Notes under the pieces: generated by a model
What the model saw: the letters and a program-made list of their open reading frames with translations, nothing else
What the model was told of the DNA's origin: nothing
Databases searched by the model: none
Shown: one piece after another, positions 24,797 to 33,067 of the stretch
Layout: each line of letters opens with the position of its first letter
Position numbering within the stretch: position 1 is the first letter of the stretch
NCBI RefSeq assembly: GCF_042676985.1
Contig: NZ_JBHTIK010000015.1
Span: 496,001-560,000 of the forward strand
Length of the DNA stretch: 64,000 nucleotides
From: Sphingosinicella xenopeptidilytica
GTDB taxonomy: Bacteria; Pseudomonadota; Alphaproteobacteria; Sphingomonadales; Sphingomonadaceae
Direction of reading: 5' to 3'
Translations under genes and position numbers: made by a program

Positions 24797-26185
24797 CTAG
24801 CGCACCCCGTCCTGCCAGACGACGACGCGAACGGTCTGGATCAGGATGAGAAGGTCGAGAAACAGGCTGTAGTTCTTGATGTAGTAAAGGTCGTATTCGA
24901 GCTTGTGGCGCGCATCCATCACGCTCGCGCCATAGGGATAGTTCAGCTGCGCCCACCCCGTGATGCCCGGCTTCACGATATGCCGTTCCCGATAGTACGG
25001 GATTTCCGCGGCCAGTTCCTCCACGAACACCGGCCGTTCCGGGCGCGGCCCCACGAAGCTCATATCGCCGGTGAGCACGTTGTAAATCTGTGGAATCTCG
25101 TCGATTCGGCTCGCTCGCAGGATACGGCCAACCGGCGTTACACGCGGATCCCCCGACTTTGCCCACTGCGCTTTCCCGTCCTTCTCCGCGTCCGCCACCA
25201 TCGAGCGGAACTTCACGACATTGAAGGTCTTGCCGAACTGCCCCACCCGCTCCTGCCGGTAGAAGGTATCGCCCCGACTGGTCAGCTTCACCGCAAGCGC
25301 CGCTAAGATGAGGATCGGCGAGGCGAGCACGAGCAGGATGAGGCTGGCCGTGACGTCGAACAGCCGCTTCAGCATGATCGAAACCGGCTCAGCGCCCAGA
25401 AAACCGTCCGAATAGATCAGCCACGAGGGCGAGATCGAACGCAGGTCAACGCGCCCAGTCTGCCGTTCGAGGAAGCTGCTGATTTCCGAGACCGGAAAGC
25501 CCGCCAGCTTCACCTCAAGGAGCTTTTCGCTCGGCGCCGCGCCGCGGCGCTCATCGAGCGCCAGCACGACCTCGTCGATCCGCAGCTGCTCGCACAGATC
25601 GACAAGCGACGGCACCGAATCGATGGGAATCGCATTGTCGATCGCATTGCCCGTGTTCGTGAGCCGCACCACGGCGGCGGCGGTGAAGTTCGAATCGGAC
25701 GCCTCCGCCGCGCGTGCCAGCCGCGCACCCCGCTGCCCCGCGCCGATGATGAGCACACGGAAACGGAAGCTCTTCCACTTCACGATCCGCGACATGAGGA
25801 CCCGCCACGCGAAGATCACGACGAACGTGAGCGCGATCGCATAAAGAACGACAGACCGCCAAAGATCGACGTCCGGGAAGAAGAACAGGATCACCGAAAT
25901 GGCCGTGATGCTGACCAGCATGGCCACGGCAAGCCGGCTCATCGCCATGCGCAGCGACCGGAAACAGTCCATCTGGTAGGCCCCGATGCCGAGCATCACG
26001 AGGTACACGGTCAACGCATAGAGCGCGAACTGCGGCGCGCGCTCCGCGATGCTGCCCGGGTCCATGTCGATCTGCTGCGTACGGAAAAGCCACGCGGCCT
26101 GTGCCGAAAGATAGATCAGCACGATCTCGATGAGGCCGAGGATGAGCAACGGACGTGGGAGATAATGGTTGAAAAGTCGGATCAA
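24797..26185 (-). CDS. Exopolysaccharide priming sugar transferase, PEP-CTERM/XrtA type
   Basis: A 462-residue undecaprenyl-phosphate sugar phosphotransferase of the WbaP/EpsB-like family linked to XrtA systems. The N-terminal half has four transmembrane helices and a Rossmann-like region (VLIIGAGQRGARLARAAEAS). The catalytic cytoplasmic domain follows: FDVTASLILLVLASPILI, then KLTSRGDTFYRQERVGQ, VVKFRSMVADAEKDG, SRIDEIPQIYNVLTGDMS, GPRPERP and VKPGITGWAQLNYPYG. It transfers a sugar phosphate to the lipid carrier, starting exopolysaccharide repeat synthesis. It is the first gene of the prsK-prsR transcript and diverges from manC. Confidence 0.92.
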   Translation of the reverse strand: MIRLFNHYLPRPLLILGLIEIVLIYLSAQAAWLFRTQQIDMDPGSIAERAPQFALYALTVYLVMLGIGAYQMDCFRSLRMAMSRLAVAMLVSITAISVILFFFPDVDLWRSVVLYAIALTFVVIFAWRVLMSRIVKWKSFRFRVLIIGAGQRGARLARAAEASDSNFTAAAVVRLTNTGNAIDNAIPIDSVPSLVDLCEQLRIDEVVLALDERRGAAPSEKLLEVKLAGFPVSEISSFLERQTGRVDLRSISPSWLIYSDGFLGAEPVSIMLKRLFDVTASLILLVLASPILILAALAVKLTSRGDTFYRQERVGQFGKTFNVVKFRSMVADAEKDGKAQWAKSGDPRVTPVGRILRASRIDEIPQIYNVLTGDMSFVGPRPERPVFVEELAAEIPYYRERHIVKPGITGWAQLNYPYGASVMDARHKLEYDLYYIKNYSLFLDLLILIQTVRVVVWQDGVR

Positions 26186-26361
26186 ACGCGGCCACCCCTG
26201 CTCATAGGCTTCGACTATCCCCCTGCTTTGCCGACAGTTTACAATAGCTTGCTAGGAACACGCCAGCGACGGATTTATAGCGTGGATGCGCCAGTCCGAG
26301 TTCGGCACCGCTTGTGGGTGCCTTAACCCGGACCTAATGGCTGTGCAGGTAGAGCAAGGCG

Positions 26362-27432
26362 GTGAACAAAGTGCAAACCACGCCCGTTATCCTTTCCGGA
26401 GGCGCCGGAACCCGCCTGTGGCCGCTGTCGCGCAACGCGACCCCCAAGCAGTTGCTTCGCCTCCTGGGCTCCGAAACGCTGATCCAGTCGGCCGCACGGC
26501 GTGCGCCTGCTGAAAATGGCTTCAGAGCGCCACTTATCGTCGCCGGAGAAGCGCATCTCGCAGAGATCGAAGCGCAGCTCGCCGAGATCGGCGTTGCGCC
26601 GCGCGCGATCGTTCTTGAACCCGCGGGCCGGAACACCGCGCCCGCTGTGGCACTTGCCGCGCTCATGCTGCCCGACGACGAGCTGATGCTTGTCATGCCG
26701 TCCGACCACATCATCAACGATGTTGAGGCCTTCCGCGCCGCGATCGCACGCGCCGAGCCCCTGGCGAACGACGGCTGGCTCGTTACCTTCGGCATCACGC
26801 CCGACCGCCCGGAAACCGGCTACGGCTATATCGAAACCGCCGAATCCATTGCTGACGGCGTCCACCGCGTTGCACGGTTCGTCGAAAAGCCGCCGCTGGA
26901 GACGGCGAAAGCCTATCTCGAAACCGGTCGTTTCTGCTGGAACGCCGGCATCTTCCTGCTTCGCGCCGGCAACTTCCTTGCCGAGCTGCGCCGCCATGCC
27001 CCGGACATAGAAGCCGCCGTGCGCCGGTCGGTGGCGGGTGCCGCTGATGAAGGCGCGATCCTTCGCCCCGGCCGCGAAAGCTTCCTCGCCTCCCCATCGG
27101 ACAGCATCGACTATGCCGTGATGGAGAAGACCGAGCGCGTCGCAGTCGTTCCCGTTGAAATGGGCTGGTCGGACATCGGTGCCTTCAACGCCCTCCTCGA
27201 ACAGCTTCCACGCGACGAGGGCGGCAACGCGGTGGGCGGCGACGTCATTGCGCTCGACACTGCGGATTGCCTCATCCGCAGCGAAGGCCCTCTCGTGGCC
27301 GCCATCGGCGTCTCGAACATCACCATCATCGCCACCGGTGACGCCGTCCTCGTCGTCGCGAACGAGCGCGCACAGGACGTGAAACGCATCATCGACACGC
27401 TAAAGGCGAATGGCCGTCACAACATGAGTTGA
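26362..27432 (+). CDS. manC: Mannose-1-phosphate guanylyltransferase
   Basis: A 356-residue nucleotidyltransferase that makes GDP-mannose for exopolysaccharide. The N-terminal motif VILSGGAGTRLWPLSR is diagnostic. VMPSDHII (metal-binding Asp) and FVEKPPLETAKAYLETGRFC follow, then the closing MGWSDIGAFNALLE and SNITIIATGDAVLVV. Only the pyrophosphorylase part is present; the phosphomannose isomerase domain of bifunctional ManC/AlgA proteins is missing. Translation starts at GTG 26362. It diverges from the sugar transferase across 176 bp, which may hold a shared control region. Confidence 0.92.
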   Translation: MNKVQTTPVILSGGAGTRLWPLSRNATPKQLLRLLGSETLIQSAARRAPAENGFRAPLIVAGEAHLAEIEAQLAEIGVAPRAIVLEPAGRNTAPAVALAALMLPDDELMLVMPSDHIINDVEAFRAAIARAEPLANDGWLVTFGITPDRPETGYGYIETAESIADGVHRVARFVEKPPLETAKAYLETGRFCWNAGIFLLRAGNFLAELRRHAPDIEAAVRRSVAGAADEGAILRPGRESFLASPSDSIDYAVMEKTERVAVVPVEMGWSDIGAFNALLEQLPRDEGGNAVGGDVIALDTADCLIRSEGPLVAAIGVSNITIIATGDAVLVVANERAQDVKRIIDTLKANGRHNMS

Positions 27433-27470
27433 ACGTGGCGAACGGCTTCGCTATAGCCGCGCCTTCGGCT

Positions 27471-27563
27471 GGAGACGTGGGTGAGTGGCTGAAACCAGCG
27501 GTTTGCTAAACCGCCGTACGGGGTTAACCCGTACCGAGGGTTCGAATCCCTCCGTCTCCGCCA
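27471..27563 (+). tRNA. tRNA-Ser (GCT)
   Basis: A class II tRNA of 93 nt including encoded CCA. The acceptor stem is GGAGACG/CGTCTCC, the anticodon loop TTTGCTAAA with anticodon GCT, the long variable arm TACGGGGTTAACCCGTA, and the T-loop TTCGAAT. It follows manC by 38 bases. Confidence 0.95.
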
Positions 27564-27803
27564 GAGAAGCTTGTAAGAAATTGCTTTTATAAAGAAATTT
27601 CTGAATTGCGAAGTTATGACCCCAACTTGGGGGCCACTCTCGCGATAGGTTGGCATGGCCTTTTGAGAACTGCTTGGCACGCACTGATTCGTGCTTTGGG
27701 TTTTTGTTGGCTGTCGGCAAGCGTTGTTCAGTCGAATTTTTGGGCGGCTTCGAAAATACGCCCCGCGTGAAGATACGGACGCGCAGGTCCTTGCCGACGC
27801 TCT
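27564..27803. other. AT-richer intergenic region after tRNA-Ser
   Basis: Between tRNA-Ser and the topoisomerase gene the sequence is clearly less GC-rich than the rest of the window. I see no convincing gene in it. Short open frames on both strands lack ribosome sites and family resemblance. It may be scar sequence from an insertion at the tRNA, but no duplicate of the tRNA 3' end was found. Confidence 0.4.
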
Positions 27804-28802
27804 TTATACGCCTTGATGATTCTTCAATTTGTCCAACACGGAAATCAGCGCGCGTTCTGTAGACGTCAGATATTTCCCGGCACGTGGCTTTGAAAGTTTG
27901 ATGTGTTTTCGAAGCCTGGCATCGCTTGCGAGGTCAAGGAGCCGGGGGTGCACATAGGCGCTTCTGGCCACTGCGACCGTATTGCCGAGAGCAATGCTCA
28001 CGGGCTCTAGCACCGCTTTCACCGGAATCGGACCGTCGTTCGCCAGGACCACTTCCAGCGCTATCGCGCTGGCACCCCATGTACGGAAATGTTTGGCGCT
28101 GTAATCCGTGTCCATAACCTCATGGATATACGCGTTCACATCGCCGGACGTTACGGGATGGATCTCGCCGTCCCCGCCGATGTAGGCGAACAAGCGCTGC
28201 CCCGGCAAATCCTGGCAGCGTCTCACGGCGTTCGCCAGCAGCCGGTCTGTCACTTTCAGGCTATGGACCTTGCCGGACTTGCCGCGAAAGCGCAGCGCAA
28301 TGGTCTGTCCGTTCAGCCGAACGTGCCGGCTGCGCAGCGTCGTAGCGCCATAGCTGTCGTTTTCCTGCGCGTAACAGTCATTGCCCACCCTGACCTGCCC
28401 GCCATCAAGCAGTCGGATTACGGCCGCAACGGCCTTGTTCTTATCCAGCCTGCGCTTGGCGAGATCCCGCTCCACGCACGCGCGCAACTTGGGCAAGGCT
28501 CGCCCGAAATCTGCAAGACCGGCGAACTTCTCCGCATCGCGGTGGGCCCGATAATCGGCGTGATAGCGGTACTGTTTGCGGCCGCGCGCGTCATAGCCAG
28601 TAGCCTGCAAGTGCCCGTTCGAATCCCTGCAGAACCATGTTTTCGTGTAAGCGGGTGGCACGGCAAGGCGATTCAGACGGTCGATCTCTTGGCGATCCGT
28701 CACGCGTGCGCCATCGTCTTTAAGATAGACCCAGCCTCTCCCGGAACGCCGCCGTGTGTAGCCTGGCTCGGTATCGTCAACATAGCGAAGACCGCTTTTC
28801 AT
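27804..28802 (-). CDS. DNA topoisomerase IB (poxvirus-like)
   Basis: A 332-residue type IB topoisomerase, which relaxes supercoils through a 3'-phosphotyrosyl intermediate without ATP. The family N-terminus MKSGLRYVDDTEPGYTRRRS starts at the ATG at 28802. The catalytic core includes YDARGRKQYRYHADYRA, LRSRHVRLNG, FRGKSGKVH, and KHFRTWGASAIALE with the catalytic Arg/His. The nucleophile Tyr is in ARSAYVHPRLLDLA. Composition is slightly lower in GC than the flanks and it sits next to tRNA-Ser, so it may have been acquired. Bacterial homologues are scattered; the cellular role is not settled. Confidence 0.92.
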   Translation of the reverse strand: MKSGLRYVDDTEPGYTRRRSGRGWVYLKDDGARVTDRQEIDRLNRLAVPPAYTKTWFCRDSNGHLQATGYDARGRKQYRYHADYRAHRDAEKFAGLADFGRALPKLRACVERDLAKRRLDKNKAVAAVIRLLDGGQVRVGNDCYAQENDSYGATTLRSRHVRLNGQTIALRFRGKSGKVHSLKVTDRLLANAVRRCQDLPGQRLFAYIGGDGEIHPVTSGDVNAYIHEVMDTDYSAKHFRTWGASAIALEVVLANDGPIPVKAVLEPVSIALGNTVAVARSAYVHPRLLDLASDARLRKHIKLSKPRAGKYLTSTERALISVLDKLKNHQGV

Positions 28803-28874
28803 CTGCGCATAACGCTGAGATTGCTGGTTGTTTCCCTGACCCCTGCTGTCACCGGCGCACTGAAGCGGCAAGTC

Positions 28875-29027
28875 TTAAGGAGTTTCGTGTGGCCTGTCTT
28901 GGTCGGGTTCGTTGGGTAGGATTTCGGGCGGGGCCCTTAACGGTTCGTTCGCAGGAAAGCGGGTGGCGGGGTTCGACGCCGGAATATGGAGAGACAAGGG
29001 CGAGCCCCCCTGATAAGCGTCGTCCAT
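28875..29027 (-). CDS. Possible 50-aa proline/acid-rich small protein
   Basis: A short frame encoding MDDAYQGGSPLSL followed by a proline-rich, Asp/Glu-rich tail ending PEILPNEPDQDRPHETP. That tail looks like the small PxxP-type proteins often annotated in sphingomonads. Its ATG (29027) overlaps head-to-head with the ATG of the MreB-like gene within CATG. The ribosome site is weak (GAAAAGTGAAG). It could be chance; the tail composition is the main reason to list it. Confidence 0.35.
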   Translation of the reverse strand: MDDAYQGGSPLSLHIPASNPATRFPANEPLRAPPEILPNEPDQDRPHETP

Positions 29028-30024
29028 GGCTTCACTTTTCTCACGGAGGCCCGATCTCGCGATCGATTTCGGGACTGCCAACCTGCGGGTGATACGGCGC
29101 GACGAAGGCGTCGTCTTCGACGAGCCCTCGCTATGCTGCTTCAGCAAGGATGGGAATGCGCCGGGCCTTATTGCCGCGGGTATGGGTGCGCAGGCAATGG
29201 TAGACCGCACGACGGGAAACCTGGAGGTCAAACGGCCGCTCCGCCGCGGTGTGCTTCAGGATATCGATTCAGCGCGCGAACTGCTGCGCTATGCGGTTCC
29301 CAAAGCGCTTGGGCGCAGACGGACGGGCCCGGTTCGCGCCGTGATCGGCGTTCCCGCCGATGCGACAATGGCCGAACGCAGCGCGTTGCTGACAGCCGCG
29401 CGCGACGCAGGTATCGGTTCCGCCCGTCTCATTGCAGAGCCGTTTGCGGCGGCGATCGGCGCGGGTCTTCCGGTCTCGGCAGCAACCGGAACGATGCTGG
29501 TTGAATGCGGTGCCGGAACCACCGAGGTCGCGGTTCTCTCGCTCGGCGGCATCTGCCTCACACGCTCGGTGCGTATCGGGGGCGCATCGCTCGACCAGGC
29601 GATCGCCGACGCCCTGCACTTCCGCCACAAGTTCCTGATCGGAGACACGACGGCGGAACGAGTCAAACAGGAGTATGTCCGGCTGCGCGAGGCCGCGACT
29701 AAAGCGGCAGCCACAATCGCCGTGAAGGGGCGCAGCCTGACCTCGGGAATGCCGACCACGATCGATGTGACCCTGAAGGAACTCGATACGGTCGTCGAAA
29801 GGCATGTGACCGAGATCGTGGAGGTCGTCCTCGACGTTCTCAACGGAACACCCCCCGAACTGAGCCAAGACATCCACGACAATGGCATCGTGCTTACCGG
29901 GGGCAGCGCCGTGGTTCCTCTTATCCGGTCCATGATCGAAAATGCCACTGGCCTACGGGTGGTTGCCGCGGATACGCCCGCGCAGTGCGTTCCAAACGGC
30001 TTGCACCACATGCTCCTCAACTAG
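29026..30024 (+). CDS. Divergent MreB/actin-like protein (solitary paralogue)
   Basis: A 332-residue MreB-family actin homologue. The phosphate-1 loop reads LAIDFGTANLRV where MreB has DLGTANT. The region IAEPFAAAIGAGLPV keeps the catalytic Glu (Glu138). The phosphate-2 loop reads VECGAGTTEVAVLSLGGI, with the usual Asp changed to Glu160 and the second Gly of the GGG triplet to Ala. The adenosine motif GIVLTGGSAVVPLI is present. There is no amphipathic N-terminal helix and no mreC, mreD or rodA beside it. The cell presumably has a separate canonical mreB. A filament-forming or regulatory role is possible. Confidence 0.82.
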   Translation: MASLFSRRPDLAIDFGTANLRVIRRDEGVVFDEPSLCCFSKDGNAPGLIAAGMGAQAMVDRTTGNLEVKRPLRRGVLQDIDSARELLRYAVPKALGRRRTGPVRAVIGVPADATMAERSALLTAARDAGIGSARLIAEPFAAAIGAGLPVSAATGTMLVECGAGTTEVAVLSLGGICLTRSVRIGGASLDQAIADALHFRHKFLIGDTTAERVKQEYVRLREAATKAAATIAVKGRSLTSGMPTTIDVTLKELDTVVERHVTEIVEVVLDVLNGTPPELSQDIHDNGIVLTGGSAVVPLIRSMIENATGLRVVAADTPAQCVPNGLHHMLLN

Positions 30025-30080
30025 GACTCGCTTCAGCCTCAATCGATCGCGGTCCTGACCGCGCCGACGAAAAGCACTGA

Positions 30081-30527
30081 CTATGCGCGCCGGTGGCTTC
30101 GCATGGCAAAGCTCGATGTGATGCGCGACACACCCGGCAGACGCGACAACACATCCCTGTGGAACTGTCCGTAATCGTCAATGCCGGCGATCTGGATGCG
30201 CAGGATATAATCGCCAGCGCCGGTCATAAGATGCCATTCCTCAATCTCGGGATGCTTCCGCAGCGCCGTCTCGAAGCGCGACAGATACTCTTCAGTCTGC
30301 CGCTCAAGTTCGACCTGCACGATCGCGACCGTTCCTTCCTCGGGCAGAGCACCAGCGACGATCGCCGTATAGCCACGGATGACGCCGGACTTTTCGAGAA
30401 GGCCGACACGGCGAAGACACGCCGATGGGGAAAGCCCAACCTTCTGCGCGAGCGCATTGTTCGGGATGCGCGCGTTGAGGCGAAGCTCATTGAGAATCCT
30501 GCGGTCGATATCATCGAGCGAGATCAT
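30081..30527 (-). CDS. Lrp/AsnC-family transcriptional regulator
   Basis: A 148-residue Lrp-type regulator. The N-terminal helix-turn-helix is MISLDDIDRRILNELRLNAR then NNALAQKVGLSPSACLRRVG. The C-terminal RAM/ligand domain has WHLMTGAGDYILRIQIAGID. An in-frame ATG three codons upstream is possible. It diverges from alr-dadA-ridA across 118 bp of unusually AT-rich DNA containing a palindromic candidate site. It is most likely the alanine-responsive activator or repressor of D-alanine catabolism, as with DadR-type regulators beside dad genes. Confidence 0.88.
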   Translation of the reverse strand: MISLDDIDRRILNELRLNARIPNNALAQKVGLSPSACLRRVGLLEKSGVIRGYTAIVAGALPEEGTVAIVQVELERQTEEYLSRFETALRKHPEIEEWHLMTGAGDYILRIQIAGIDDYGQFHRDVLSRLPGVSRITSSFAMRSHRRA

Positions 30528-30544
30528 GCATATCATTCCAAAAC

Positions 30545-30561
30545 ATCGAATATTATTTGAT
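30545..30561. promoter_or_regulatory. Candidate Lrp-type operator in alr-dadA control region
   Basis: ATCGAATATTATTTGAT is a 17-bp near-perfect palindrome (7 of 8 arm positions) in the AT-rich spacer, 18 bases upstream of the Lrp gene start and 85 upstream of alr. Its size and AT content fit Lrp/AsnC binding sites. A TTGACA lies nearby, between the palindrome and alr. Confidence 0.45.
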
Positions 30562-30645
30562 TAGTTTGATTTCATTGACACTTCAAACATCAAAGAAGCG
30601 GAAAATTCGAACCTGGTGCGGATATGCTCTTTCTCGGAGGCGAGC

Positions 30646-31788
30646 ATGTCGAGACCCATCAATGCGATGTTTTCAAGTCGGCTGACGGTCGATCTCGGCG
30701 TATTACGCGCCAATTATCGCACGATCGCCAGCCATGTCGCGCCAGCCGCGTGCGGTGCTACGATCAAGGCAGATGCCTACGGCCTCGGCGCGCGAGACGT
30801 CGCGCCCGCACTTTACGAAGAGGGTTGCCGCACCTTCTTCGTGGCGCAGCTTCGCGAGGCGCTCGGCGTCGCCGATACGCTTGGCGGGGATGCCGAGATC
30901 GTCATCCTCAACGGCCTCGACCCGGGCGCCGAAGCCGTCTGCGCGGCGCATGGGTTTCTGCCCGTCCTCAATGCTGACAGTCAGGTCGGGCGCTGGCGCG
31001 GCCTTGCGCGCGCGCTGGGCAAACCGCTTCCGGCCGTGCTTCAGGTGGACAGCGGAATGGCGCGTCTCGGGCTCGACGCTGTCGCAGCCCAAGCTTTGGC
31101 GGCTGACCCGGCATTCATACAGGAGGTCTCGCTTCGCCTGATCATGACGCATCTCGCTTGCGCGGACGAACCGGGCCGCGCGGCGAATGCCGAGCAACTC
31201 GCGTGCTTTCAGGAAATACGTTCGCTGTTTCCTGCAGCACCGGCTTCAATCGCCAATAGCGGCGGGGCTTTTCTGTCTTCCGCTTTCCACTGCGATCTCG
31301 TTCGACCCGGCATCGCGCTCTACGGCGTGCATCCCCATTCAAGCGGCCCGCCGATGGCCCCGGTAGTCCGGCTCGACGCACGCATCCTTCAGATCCGGGA
31401 TGTCGAGGCCGGTACCGGCGTCGGCTACGGACTCGACGGTGCCGCGCCGTCGCGGCGGCGTCTTGCGACGCTGGGCATCGGCTATGCCGACGGCTGGCCG
31501 CGCAGCCTCGGGGGAACAGGATCGGCGTGGCATACGGGACAGCGGCTGCCGATCGTCGGCCGCGTATCGATGGATAGCATGACGGTCGATCTGACCGCGC
31601 TTGCGCCCGATACGCTTGCAGAAGGCGATTTCGTCGAACTGCTCGGCCCTTCCCAATCGCTCGCCGACGTCGCGAGCGATGCCGGAACCATCGCTTACGA
31701 AATCCTCACACGGCTCGGCACGCGCTCGGAACGTATCTTTACAGGGTATCAAACTGCCGCAGCGGCGGCTTTGGAGACAGTGCAATGA
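30646..31788 (+). CDS. Alanine racemase, catabolic type
   Basis: A 380-residue fold-type III PLP enzyme interconverting L- and D-alanine. The N-terminal PLP-Lys motif is TIKADAYGLGA. HLACADEP and NSGGAF follow, and then the C-terminal beta domain with catalytic Tyr in GVGYGLDG. LGIGYADGWPRSL and VGRVSMDSMTVDL complete the signature. The ATG at 30646 has a GGAGG site 5 bases ahead. The stop overlaps the dadA start (ATGA). This pairing indicates the catabolic DadX role: converting L-alanine to D-alanine for oxidation. Confidence 0.93.
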   Translation: MSRPINAMFSSRLTVDLGVLRANYRTIASHVAPAACGATIKADAYGLGARDVAPALYEEGCRTFFVAQLREALGVADTLGGDAEIVILNGLDPGAEAVCAAHGFLPVLNADSQVGRWRGLARALGKPLPAVLQVDSGMARLGLDAVAAQALAADPAFIQEVSLRLIMTHLACADEPGRAANAEQLACFQEIRSLFPAAPASIANSGGAFLSSAFHCDLVRPGIALYGVHPHSSGPPMAPVVRLDARILQIRDVEAGTGVGYGLDGAAPSRRRLATLGIGYADGWPRSLGGTGSAWHTGQRLPIVGRVSMDSMTVDLTALAPDTLAEGDFVELLGPSQSLADVASDAGTIAYEILTRLGTRSERIFTGYQTAAAAALETVQ

Positions 31789-33041
31789 AGGTTGCAGTCC
31801 TGGGTGCTGGCGTTGTCGGTATCACGTCCGCTTATTATCTTGCAGAAGCGGGCCACGAGGTGACGGTGATCGATCGGCAGCCGGGACCCGCTCTCGAAAC
31901 GAGCTTCGCCAACGCGGGCGAGGTTTCGCCGGGATACGCGTCGCCATGGGCCGCCCCCGGGATTCCCGTGAAGGCGCTGCGTTGGCTTTTCATGCACCAT
32001 GCACCGCTCATCCTGCGCCCCAAGCTCGACCTTGCGATGGTGCGTTGGATCGCCGCGATGCTGCGCAACTGCACTGCGACGCGCTACGCGCTGAACAAGA
32101 GCCGGATGGTGCGCCTTGCCGAATTCAGCCGAGACGAGCTTGCCGCACTGCGCGAGCGCTTGCCGATCGAGTACGACCAACGGACGCTCGGCACGCTGCA
32201 GCTGTTCCGGACACAGAAGCAGCTCGATGCGAGCGCGGACGACATCGCCGTGCTCCAATCCTACGGCGTACCCTACGAAGTTCTGGACCGCGATGGTTGC
32301 GTGCGCGCGGAGCCCGGCCTTGCGGCATCGCGCGACCGTTTCGTGGGCGGGCTCCGTTTGCCCGGCGACGAAACCGGCGATTGTTACAAGTTCACGGCTG
32401 CGCTCGCGGAATGGCTGGCGGCACGAGGCGTGGGCTTCCGGTACGGTACGGGCATCGAAGCGCTGGAAACGGTGTCCGGCCGGGTCAACGCCGTGCGAAC
32501 GACAAAAGGGACGATCGCGGCTGATGCCGTGCTCGTGGCACTCGGCAGTCACTCGCCGCGGCTGGTACAATCGCTCGGCATTCGCCTGCCGGTCTATCCC
32601 GTGAAAGGCTATTCCGTGACGCTGCGGATCGCCAAGCCGGAACAGGCGCCCGTTTCGACCCTGCTCGATGAAAGCTACAAGGTTGCCCTAACGCGGCTTG
32701 GCGACCGCATCCGCGTGGGCGGGATGGCCGAAATCTCCGGCTACGACAACAGCCTCCCGGATCGCCGTCAGGAAACACTCCTGCACTGCGTGAACGATCT
32801 CTTCCCCGGCGCCGCCGACCTGCAGGAGACGGGATACTGGAGTGGTCTGCGCCCAATGACGCCCGACGGTCCGCCGATCATCGGCGCGACGCGGGTGCCG
32901 GGCCTCTTCCTCAACACCGGTCACGGCACGCTCGGCTGGACGATGGCCTGCGGCTCCGGTCGCCTTATCGCCAGCCTGATCAGCGGCACCGCTCCTCCGA
33001 TTGATCCGGAAGGGCTTGACATCAAACGCTATTCATCGTGA
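31785..33041 (+). CDS. dadA: D-amino acid dehydrogenase
   Basis: A 418-residue FAD-dependent dehydrogenase that oxidises D-alanine and other D-amino acids to 2-imino acids, passing electrons to the respiratory chain at the inner membrane. The FAD motif VAVLGAGVVGITSAYYLAEA is at the N-terminus. ETSFANAGEVSPGYASPWA (the DadA-specific segment) and the C-terminal TGHGTLGWTMACGSGRLIA follow. Length matches DadA. It is coupled by a 4-base overlap to the racemase and followed by a RidA gene that can hydrolyse its imine product. Confidence 0.94.
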   Translation: MKVAVLGAGVVGITSAYYLAEAGHEVTVIDRQPGPALETSFANAGEVSPGYASPWAAPGIPVKALRWLFMHHAPLILRPKLDLAMVRWIAAMLRNCTATRYALNKSRMVRLAEFSRDELAALRERLPIEYDQRTLGTLQLFRTQKQLDASADDIAVLQSYGVPYEVLDRDGCVRAEPGLAASRDRFVGGLRLPGDETGDCYKFTAALAEWLAARGVGFRYGTGIEALETVSGRVNAVRTTKGTIAADAVLVALGSHSPRLVQSLGIRLPVYPVKGYSVTLRIAKPEQAPVSTLLDESYKVALTRLGDRIRVGGMAEISGYDNSLPDRRQETLLHCVNDLFPGAADLQETGYWSGLRPMTPDGPPIIGATRVPGLFLNTGHGTLGWTMACGSGRLIASLISGTAPPIDPEGLDIKRYSS

Positions 33042-33067
33042 CGAACACAGCGAGAAGGAGAATTTCA

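Noticed and set aside
22441..24849. A very long plus-strand open frame (about 800 codons) opposite prsK
   Set aside because: It is antisense to a gene with complete kinase motifs; its translation is Arg/His-rich without recognisable domains, typical of a GC-rich shadow frame.
27417..27720. Short minus-strand frames overlapping tRNA-Ser
   Set aside because: They run through the tRNA gene and lack ribosome sites or family resemblance.
30048..30063. Small perfect hairpin CGCGGTC-CT-GACCGCG between the MreB-like and Lrp genes as a terminator
   Set aside because: It lacks a T-tract on either strand, so termination cannot be argued from sequence alone.
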